6,812 nucleotides of DNA from an uncultured Prevotella sp. (GTDB taxonomy: Bacteria; Bacteroidota; Bacteroidia; Bacteroidales; Bacteroidaceae), in contig CAKQXI010000124.1 in assembly GCA_934281565.1 (NCBI GenBank), positions 1 through 6,812 of the forward strand, written 5' to 3'. The position numbers and the translations under genes were made by a program. The notes below the pieces were generated by a model that ran no database searches, was not told the DNA's origin, and saw only the letters and a list, made by a program, of their open reading frames with translations. Within the stretch, counting starts at the first letter, position 1, and every line of letters starts with the position of its first letter. Of this stretch, positions 1-5,147 are shown piece after piece.

Positions 1-40
1 TGTTACCATCACAAGTGATAAATTTTTTCTCTTTAGCCAT
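1..40 (-). CDS. nifJ: Pyruvate:ferredoxin (flavodoxin) oxidoreductase, N-terminal fragment
   Basis: Only the first 13 codons are inside the window; the gene continues beyond position 1. The minus-strand ATG at 40-38 opens a frame reading MAKEKKFITCDGN. From memory this matches the start of Bacteroidales pyruvate:ferredoxin/flavodoxin oxidoreductases, where a short basic lead is followed by K-F-(I/L)-T-C-D-G-N and then the AAAH...YPITPSS region, which would lie outside. The enzyme oxidatively decarboxylates pyruvate to acetyl-CoA with thiamine diphosphate and Fe-S clusters, passing electrons to ferredoxin or flavodoxin in the anaerobic cytoplasm. Just upstream is an A-rich stretch (TAAAAGTAAA before ATG) with no clear Shine-Dalgarno site. 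It is codirectional with the upstream ATPase gene, 194 bp away, and I found no convincing TAnnTTTG promoter between them. The identification rests on very few residues; an unrelated protein with a similar start is possible. Confidence 0.72.
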   Translation of the reverse strand, partial: MAKEKKFITCDGN

Positions 41-110
41 TTTACTTTTAGATAAAATATTAAAAATGTTTTGTATATAATTCTTTATTTGAACTTTTGT
101 TCTTGATGGG

Positions 111-233
111 GAAGTTATCGCTTCGCTTAGAAGTTAAAGAAGTTTCACTCCCTACGGTCGTTAGAAGTTAAAGACAAATGCTTTGTTTGCTTGTAAGACT
201 TCTGCTGTAGGATTCTTCATTCCTCGTTCTTCA
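111..233. repeat. Short direct repeats in the spacer between the ATPase gene and nifJ
   Basis: A 14-bp sequence, TTAGAAGTTAAAGA, occurs exactly twice (127-140 and 161-174). Related GAAGTTA/GAAGTTT words start at 111 and 139. The copies alternate with unrelated blocks such as TCGCTTCGCT and CCCTACGGTCG. Next to the ATPase stop, TTCTTCA occurs at 213-219 and 227-233. No coding potential is apparent. The layout resembles short interspersed intergenic repeats of Bacteroidales genomes, but family membership is inference. It lies in the 41-234 spacer, where I find no other strong signal; small A/T-rich hairpins (for example GAAC-TTTT-GTTC at 91-102) are too weak to call a terminator. Confidence 0.5.
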
Positions 234-234
234 C

Positions 235-1425
235 TTAGTAGAGAAATCCCAAAAGCCAGAGTGGAATGCGATTGTCCTTTCCCACTTCCGTGTTATAGCG
301 TGCATAGATAGTGTCGGGATTGTACCTTACCTTGTTCGTTGTCTGTGCATCGCAGATGCGGAACTTCTTCGTTCCGTCTACCATATAATAATGGTCCTTG
401 CCTCCTTGGTGAACCTTGTGGTCTTTCCATAACGAATTGACAAAGAATGTTTCCATTACCTCTTGTGGGTCAATCTGTATCGGATAGATGGCGTACATTA
501 AGTTGGAGTTGTGCATCATGACCTTTGATGGCTTCTTGGGGAAGTCTTGTTCCTCTGGATATATCATATTGATGAGTCGGGCATCGGCAAGATACTTGAG
601 ATAGTTCATCACCGTAGCACGACTTGTTTCTATGCTTTCCGCCAACTGGCTGACATTGGGTGCCTTGGCTCCCTCCACGGCTAATTGGTAGAAAAGTTTC
701 TTTATCTTGTTGAGATATTTAAGCTCAATCTGCTTGATGAGCAAGATGTCTACCTCTGTCATCATGTTCATGGTCTTCAACAAGTTTTCCGTGAAGTTAC
801 GTTGCTCAAGGAAGAAAGGGTAGAAGCCATGGTGGAGATAGTCTTGGAAGTATTTCAAAGGGCTTACTTTGGGCAATACTTGTTTGATGATGTGCTCGTG
901 ATTATGTAAGATGTCATCGAGTTCATAAGGGCGGAAGTTGTTGCCAGTCTGTAGGTTAAGGAATTCCCTGAAAGAGAAGCCTCTCAGGTTATAACTCTTT
1001 ACGATGCCGTTTAACTCTGGGTTCTCCTCCTTAAGGCGCATGACACTGGAACCTGTGAAGACAATCTTTAGTTCTGGATAGCGGTCATAGCACTTGCGCA
1101 GTTCCAAGCTCCAATCTGGTTGTTTGAATACTTGGTCTATGAGCAATGTCCTGCCTCCTTGTTCCACGAAGTCACCAGCGAAATCAGCGATGCCACGACT
1201 CTGGAAGTAGAAGTTGTTCATGTTCACAAACAAGCATTTACGGTCTGTCGCCCCAAATCGCTCCTTGGCATATTGTAAGAGGAAAGTAGTCTTGCCAACG
1301 CCTCTGGTGCCTTTGATACCAATCAAGCGATCGTTCCAGTCTATCTCATCCATGAGAGTGCGACGTACTGGAGCGTTCGTATGCTCAACGAGGTATGTAT
1401 GTGTTCTGAAGAATGCTTCTTCCAT
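235..1425 (-). CDS. AAA_14-type P-loop ATPase with altered Walker B glutamate
   Basis: This 396-residue cytoplasmic protein resembles the Bacteroidales AAA_14 ATPases that usually carry a DUF4143-like C-terminal half; it is about full length for them. Visible features are Walker A GTRGVGKTT (39-47), a Walker B strand TLLIDQV (93-99), a sensor-1-like segment IVFTGSS (121-127), the family-typical GFSFREFL (149-156), and a likely winged helix-turn-helix at 257-285 (VSQLAESIETSRATVMNYLK). The C-terminus IPLWLLGFLY is family-typical. Two departures stand out. Relatives usually read DEVHK after the Walker B strand, but here it is D97-Q98-V-F-K, so the catalytic glutamate is glutamine. The usual C-terminal F-E-(V/I)-G-G-(K/R)-x-K segment is replaced by F-R-I-C-D-A-Q (355-361). 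Nucleotide binding looks intact; hydrolysis may be impaired. The family's cellular role is not established. The ATG at 1425 fits a promoter 34-66 bp upstream; GAAAG shortly before it is a weak ribosome site. Confidence 0.88.
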   Translation of the reverse strand: MEEAFFRTHTYLVEHTNAPVRRTLMDEIDWNDRLIGIKGTRGVGKTTFLLQYAKERFGATDRKCLFVNMNNFYFQSRGIADFAGDFVEQGGRTLLIDQVFKQPDWSLELRKCYDRYPELKIVFTGSSVMRLKEENPELNGIVKSYNLRGFSFREFLNLQTGNNFRPYELDDILHNHEHIIKQVLPKVSPLKYFQDYLHHGFYPFFLEQRNFTENLLKTMNMMTEVDILLIKQIELKYLNKIKKLFYQLAVEGAKAPNVSQLAESIETSRATVMNYLKYLADARLINMIYPEEQDFPKKPSKVMMHNSNLMYAIYPIQIDPQEVMETFFVNSLWKDHKVHQGGKDHYYMVDGTKKFRICDAQTTNKVRYNPDTIYARYNTEVGKDNRIPLWLLGFLY

Positions 1426-1458
1426 GAGTCTTTCGTATGTTCCTATTGTTTTTATGTT

Positions 1459-1491
1459 GCAAAGGTAATACTTATTTTCTAAATTTGCAAA
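1459..1491 (-). promoter_or_regulatory. Bacteroidetes-type promoter of the ATPase gene
   Basis: On the minus strand TTTG (1491-1488) is followed after 20 bp by TACCTTTGC (1467-1459), matching the Bacteroides primary sigma factor -33/-7 consensus (TTTG, 19-21 bp, TAnnTTTG). Transcription would start near 1453, giving a leader of roughly 28 nt before the ATG at 1425. It lies downstream of the GH92 terminator, so the ATPase gene is probably an independent unit. Confidence 0.75.
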
Positions 1492-1502
1492 GTCAGCTTT
1501 AC

Positions 1503-1537
1503 AAAAAACTCATTTTTTTTCATTATTTAGCATTATT
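1503..1537 (-). promoter_or_regulatory. A/T dyad plus TAAATAA motif upstream of the ATPase promoter
   Basis: On the plus strand six A (1503-1508), CTCA (1509-1512) and eight T (1513-1520) form a dyad, followed two bases later by TTATTTAGCATTATT (1523-1537). The same arrangement with one mismatch in the 15-nt word is at 3887-3920, upstream of the GH92 promoter in the same orientation. The dyad ends 11 bp before the -33 box here and 12 bp before it there. This suggests an UP-like or protein-binding element; function is inferred. Confidence 0.45.
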
Positions 1538-1542
1538 CTAAG

Positions 1543-1587
1543 TAAAACTCGCTGCCATGTGCTCGGTTTTGAACTACATGGCAGCGA
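1543..1587 (-). terminator. Intrinsic terminator after the GH92 gene
   Basis: A perfect 12-bp inverted repeat (1549-1560 with 1576-1587, core CTGCCATGT/ACATGGCAG) encloses a 15-nt loop. Read on the minus strand it starts 18 bp after the mannosidase stop and is followed by GTTTTACTT, a short U-rich tail at about 1547-1540. This fits rho-independent termination of the GH92 transcript before the ATPase promoter. Confidence 0.75.
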
Positions 1588-1605
1588 ATGGTCGTTGCAT
1601 TGTCT

Positions 1606-3777
1606 TTATTTCATGTTGAATATGAGAGTTCCTCCTTTCACCAGTTCCTCATGGGTGAAGTAAGTTCGCTTCAGCTTTTTGCCATTCAAGGTCATGTCTT
1701 TGACAGCGTATTTCCCATCGGCGAGGTTTCTCGCCTCTATGTTGAAGTCTTTGCCATTGGGCAGATGGATGGTTACCTTGTTGAACAAAGGAGTACCTAT
1801 TTCATACTGGCAACTGATCGGGTTGAACGGATAGAAGCCTATGGCATTGAACACATACCATGCTGACATCTGTCCACAGTCCTCATTGCCACAAAGTCCT
1901 GCTGGCGAGTCGTTGTACAGTTCGGTCAGAATTCGATGGATATAACGTTGTGTCTTCTCTGGCTGTCCTATCTTATTGAAGAAATAAACTGCATGATGGC
2001 TTGGTTCGTTGCCATGCGCATATTGTCCTATCATGCCAGTGCTAAAGAGCGGCAGGTCATCGGTGGCTTTTGGCGAGTAAGTGAAAAAGCTGTCGAGCTT
2101 CTCAACGAAGCGTTTCTTGCCTACCAGTTTGATAAGTCCCTCTGGGTCATGCTGTACCGACCACATATAGTGCCAACCGTTGCTTTCGCAAATATGCGCA
2201 GTGTAGTCGTCTGGCGAGTAATTGGGTTGGAAGTTACCTTGGGAGTCCCTTGGTTGCATGAAAGTGGACGATGGATTGTACACGTTGCGGTAGTTCTGGG
2301 CACGCTTGCTGAAAGTCTTGTAGATGTCCTCCTTGCCTGTTGCCTTTGCCAAGGCAGCGATGCAAGCATCGTCATAAGCATATTCGAGTGTGCGAGAGAG
2401 CGACCAGTCATCGCTCAGTGACGGATCTTTCACATCGTATGGCACGTAACCTAATTGCTTGTATAGTCCTATGCCACGATAGTTGTCAAGGTTGGCGGTC
2501 TTTACACATTCCTCCAACGCTTCTTCCTTGTTGATGTTGGGTATACCTTTGAGCACAGCTTCGGCAATGACGGATGCGGCGTGATAGCCTATCATCATGT
2601 CTGTTTCCGAAGCCCACATATTCCATACAGGTAGTCTTCCGTTCTCCTTGCTGAATGTGATCAAGGCATTCACCATGTCACTGGCTCTTTGTGGGTCGAT
2701 GATGTCATAGAGAGGGTGGGCGGCACGGTAAGTGTCCCAGAGCGAACAAGTCTCGTAGTTGTTCCATCCCTTGGCATGGTGGTCTTTCTTGTCCGCACCA
2801 CGGTAGGCACCGTTTACATCGTTAAAGAGAGTAGGGGCGAGCATGGCATGGTACAAGGCTGTGTAGAATGTGGTCTGCTGCGCGGCTGTTCCACCCTCTA
2901 TCTCAATCTTGCCCAGTTCCTTGTTCCACTTGTCCTCCGCCTCTTGACGATACTTGTCGAAATTGTCAAGTGGTGCCTCTGCTTGTAGGTTCATCGCCGC
3001 ACCCTGTGTGCTGGTTGGCGATAGGGCGGTGGTGACGGTGAGCTGAGTGCTACCGTTGTCATCAAAACTGATGTAGGCTACATAGCCAGTGCCAGCTTTG
3101 AGTGTAGTTTTCTCTATCTTGATGGACTTGATGGACTGTGAGAAGCGAGTACAGAACCATACCCGTTGGTCTCTTGCCCAACCGTCGGAGAAGCGGTAGC
3201 CCTCGATGGTGTGGTCGTCTATCTGGGTAATCTTGGAGTCTACGGTGGCATCCCAGTTCATTGCCTTGGTGAGGTTGAGGATGACGGCACGTTCTTTTCC
3301 GTTCTTTGGGAAAGTGTATCGCTGGATACCGCAACGTTCGGTGGCAGTAAGCTCCACGTTGATGTCGTAGTCGATGAGCCTTACTTGGTAATAGCCAGCG
3401 TGCGCAGTCTCGTCCTTGTGGCTGAACAAGGAGTGTATGCCTAATGGTGCAGGTGCTTCTTTCACTGGATATGTCACAGGCATGAAAGAGATGTCATATA
3501 GGTCGCCTGCTCCTGTGCCAGACAAATGGGTGTGGCTGAAACCAGCGATGGTACTGTCGGGATAGAAGTAACCTGCGATGCGATCCCATCCGGGGATACC
3601 GTTGTCAGGACTGAGTTGCACCATGCCAAAGGGAGCTTGTGCTCCGGGGTAGGTGTTGCCCGTATAGTCGGTTCCTATCAGTGTGTTGACCTTTGTGGCA
3701 TAATCCTTTGCTTGAACGAGAGCAAGAGGTGATATTGCCAAAAGGAAACCCACGGCAAATTTTAGTTTCTTGTTCAT
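1606..3777 (-). CDS. GH92 family exo-alpha-mannosidase, secreted
   Basis: This 723-residue protein is a full-length glycoside hydrolase family 92 enzyme, the calcium-dependent, inverting exo-alpha-mannosidases that trim high-mannose N-glycans and yeast mannan. Residues 1-23 form a signal peptide (KK, hydrophobic core, LALVQA before KDY), predicting export to the periplasm; there is no lipobox cysteine. Family motifs appear in order: VNTLIGTDYTGNTYPGA (30-46), FSHTHLSGTGAGD (80-92), WDTYRAAHPL (347-356), ESNGWHYMW (531-539), HGNEPSHH (588-595), and GNEDCGQMSAWY (630-641). By analogy with Bacteroides BT3990, E531 is the likely general acid and D633 the likely base. The N-terminal beta-sandwich and C-terminal (alpha/alpha)6 barrel are both represented. 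No SusC/SusD pair or other glycosidase is beside it, so it looks like a stand-alone gene rather than part of a polysaccharide utilization locus. Linkage specificity (alpha-1,2, -1,3, -1,4 or -1,6) cannot be read safely from sequence. The ATG at 3777 directly begins the signal peptide; no clear Shine-Dalgarno precedes it. Confidence 0.95.
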   Translation of the reverse strand: MNKKLKFAVGFLLAISPLALVQAKDYATKVNTLIGTDYTGNTYPGAQAPFGMVQLSPDNGIPGWDRIAGYFYPDSTIAGFSHTHLSGTGAGDLYDISFMPVTYPVKEAPAPLGIHSLFSHKDETAHAGYYQVRLIDYDINVELTATERCGIQRYTFPKNGKERAVILNLTKAMNWDATVDSKITQIDDHTIEGYRFSDGWARDQRVWFCTRFSQSIKSIKIEKTTLKAGTGYVAYISFDDNGSTQLTVTTALSPTSTQGAAMNLQAEAPLDNFDKYRQEAEDKWNKELGKIEIEGGTAAQQTTFYTALYHAMLAPTLFNDVNGAYRGADKKDHHAKGWNNYETCSLWDTYRAAHPLYDIIDPQRASDMVNALITFSKENGRLPVWNMWASETDMMIGYHAASVIAEAVLKGIPNINKEEALEECVKTANLDNYRGIGLYKQLGYVPYDVKDPSLSDDWSLSRTLEYAYDDACIAALAKATGKEDIYKTFSKRAQNYRNVYNPSSTFMQPRDSQGNFQPNYSPDDYTAHICESNGWHYMWSVQHDPEGLIKLVGKKRFVEKLDSFFTYSPKATDDLPLFSTGMIGQYAHGNEPSHHAVYFFNKIGQPEKTQRYIHRILTELYNDSPAGLCGNEDCGQMSAWYVFNAIGFYPFNPISCQYEIGTPLFNKVTIHLPNGKDFNIEARNLADGKYAVKDMTLNGKKLKRTYFTHEELVKGGTLIFNMK

Positions 3778-3842
3778 GACGATGTGTTGTTTACGATTAA
3801 TTAAATGGTTTAGTGCAGTTAAGTTCTACATTGTTATTCGTG

Positions 3843-3874
3843 GCAAAGGTAACATTTCTTTTCCGATTGCCAAA
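3843..3874 (-). promoter_or_regulatory. Bacteroidetes-type promoter of the GH92 gene
   Basis: On the minus strand TTTG (3874-3871) is followed after 19 bp by TACCTTTGC (3851-3843). Expected transcription start is near 3837, leaving a leader of about 60 nt before the ATG at 3777. It is divergent from the ATP-grasp promoter at 3937-3967 in the same 194-bp intergenic region. Confidence 0.72.
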
Positions 3875-3886
3875 CAGTAAACACCT

Positions 3887-3920
3887 AAAAAGTGAGTTTT
3901 TTTATTTATTTAGCATGATT
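3887..3920 (-). promoter_or_regulatory. A/T dyad plus TAAATAA motif between the divergent promoters
   Basis: Five A (3887-3891), GTGAG (3892-3896) and seven T (3897-3903) form a dyad, followed two bases later by TTATTTAGCATGATT (3906-3920). This matches the element at 1503-1537. It sits 12 bp upstream of the GH92 -33 box and, in the opposite orientation, 16 bp upstream of the ATP-grasp -33 box, so one site could serve both genes. Function is inferred. Confidence 0.45.
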
Positions 3921-3936
3921 TTCCTTCCGAAAGTTT

Positions 3937-3967
3937 TTTGTGTTCTGTGCTTTTTTAGTACCTTTGC
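3937..3967 (+). promoter_or_regulatory. Promoter of the ATP-grasp gene, nearly touching its start codon
   Basis: TTTG (3937-3940, end of a T run) is followed after 18 bp by TACCTTTGC (3959-3967). Only GGTC separates this box from the ATG at 3972. With the usual start a few bases past TTTG, the transcript would begin at or within a few nucleotides of the ATG. The 18-bp spacing is one short of the common range. Confidence 0.62.
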
Positions 3968-3971
3968 GGTC

Positions 3972-5057
3972 ATGAAACTACATATATTTAACCCCGAACA
4001 TGATTTGGCTCTGGCTGCCAATCTCAGGCAGTTCACCGCCCCACATGCTGGACAGCAGTTACGTGCTGACTTGTCGTTCATCCCTGCGCTATGGGCGGAG
4101 GAAGGCGATTTCGTGCTGGTGGATGACATTGATGATGCACGTGACAAGGTGCGCCATCTGGGTAGCAAGTACGTGGACAAGGTGGAGTTCATCACAAGAC
4201 TACAGTTGCAAAAGGTCTTTACGGATACTTTCTTGGTGGACAGCGTTCACCCTTGGGGATGGGATCCTGCCGTGAGAGAGGAACTGAAACGGATGGGTTG
4301 CCCCGACATCATGCTGCCTAACAAGGAGAACATACAAAGTATCCGTGCGTTGAGCAGTAGGCAGTGGGCTGCCGCCCATCTTCAGAGAGGCGTGGAGTAT
4401 GTGGAGAGTGTCGGTGAGGTGAGACGCTTGGTTGCCGAATGGGGCAGGGCTGTGGTCAAGGCTCCGTGGAGCAGTAGCGGACGGGGTGTCAAGTTTATCT
4501 CCGTGGACAATTATCGGGGTGAGGATGTGGAGTTCACTTCTTTCGACAGATGGGTGGGCAACATCATCGGTCGTCAAGGCGGTGTCACCGTGGAGCCCTA
4601 TTATAATAAGGTGAAAGATTTCGGCATGGAGTTCGAGGTCAGGGATGGTAAGGTGCTGTATCGTGGCTTGTCGCTTTTCCAGACGGTCAAGAATGCTTAT
4701 ACTGGCAACTTGCTTGCTTCCGAAGACATGAAGATGGAACTTATGGCACCGTATGTGAGCGCCGAACAGCTTGCCGAGATACGTGACAGACTGATGGGAA
4801 CGTTGGAGCCTCATTTAAAAGATATATACCAAGGTCCTTTCGGGGTTGACATGATGGTATGCGCTGGGGCAGATGATGAGCTGTTCGTCAATCCTTGCAT
4901 AGAGCTTAATCTTCGCCGTACGATGGGGCACGTGGCATTGGCTCTGGGTGATGCTGCGCTCGACCGCCCCCGTATCATGCGTGTGGATTTCGATGGCAAC
5001 CGCTATCACTTGCGTGTGATGCCGGGAAAACCGTCCGAAGATGCTCCCTTACATTAA
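3972..5057 (+). CDS. ATP-grasp-like protein of unknown substrate
   Basis: The 361-residue cytoplasmic protein resembles a Bacteroidales family of uncharacterised ATP-grasp proteins. The start is placed at ATG 3972 because MKLHIFNPEHDLALA looks like the family N-terminus; an in-frame ATG at 3813 would add 53 residues encoded by A/T-rich promoter DNA. Visible features are the N-terminal FNPEHDLALA (6-15), the ATP-grasp lysine and glycine/serine loop VVKAPWSSSGRGV (161-173), EPYYNKVKDFGMEFEV (208-223) in the central fold, GPFGVDMM (288-295) and NPCIELNLRRTMGH (307-320). D293, E311 and N313 are likely metal and ATP ligands, matching the late D and E-x-N pattern of ATP-grasp ligases. Such enzymes usually join a carboxylate to an amine or thiol through an acyl-phosphate, but the substrates here are unknown. 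The gene is divergent from GH92 and closed by a terminator before the serpin gene, so it is probably monocistronic. No signal peptide or membrane segment is seen. Confidence 0.85.
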   Translation: MKLHIFNPEHDLALAANLRQFTAPHAGQQLRADLSFIPALWAEEGDFVLVDDIDDARDKVRHLGSKYVDKVEFITRLQLQKVFTDTFLVDSVHPWGWDPAVREELKRMGCPDIMLPNKENIQSIRALSSRQWAAAHLQRGVEYVESVGEVRRLVAEWGRAVVKAPWSSSGRGVKFISVDNYRGEDVEFTSFDRWVGNIIGRQGGVTVEPYYNKVKDFGMEFEVRDGKVLYRGLSLFQTVKNAYTGNLLASEDMKMELMAPYVSAEQLAEIRDRLMGTLEPHLKDIYQGPFGVDMMVCAGADDELFVNPCIELNLRRTMGHVALALGDAALDRPRIMRVDFDGNRYHLRVMPGKPSEDAPLH

Positions 5058-5069
5058 CTTCTGTTAAAA

Positions 5070-5110
5070 ATGGCCTCCCTCATGCAAGAAAAGGGAGGCT
5101 ATGTCGTTTT
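5070..5110 (+). terminator. Hairpin terminator between the ATP-grasp and serpin genes
   Basis: GCCTCCCT (5073-5080) pairs perfectly with AGGGAGGC (5092-5099) around an 11-nt loop. Adding G-U, T-A and A-T pairs outward extends the stem to about 11 bp (5070-5102). A modest T run (5107-5110) follows. The stem starts 12 bp after the ATP-grasp stop. The U tract is offset and short, so termination may be incomplete and could let some transcription reach the serpin gene. Confidence 0.65.
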
Positions 5111-5147
5111 AAGGGGTATAAGTAGAAACTAAACATTTTAGAAGTTT

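Noticed and set aside
111..233. CRISPR array
   Set aside because: The repeat is only 14 bp with two exact copies, spacers are irregular and no cas gene is present.
2160..2187. Possible active-site change in the GH92 motif (ESNGWHYMW rather than the more common EGNxWQYxW)
   Set aside because: The likely catalytic E531 and surrounding W, Y and HD are retained; the variation seems within the family range.
1936..2421. Plus-strand 161-codon open frame opposite the mannosidase gene
   Set aside because: It lies entirely antisense to conserved GH92 sequence, with no recognisable domain or promoter; a shadow frame.
3813..3971. N-terminal extension of the ATP-grasp gene from an upstream in-frame ATG at 3813 (or 3915), giving a hydrophobic, signal-peptide-like lead
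   Set aside because: The stretch covers the divergent promoters and A/T-rich dyad, and the ATP-grasp N-terminal motif begins right at the ATG at 3972. The hydrophobicity comes from T-rich promoter DNA.
4200..4814. Minus-strand 204-codon open frame opposite the ATP-grasp gene
   Set aside because: Antisense to the conserved ATP-grasp core, rich in His/Ser/Leu as expected for a shadow, and no family is recognised.
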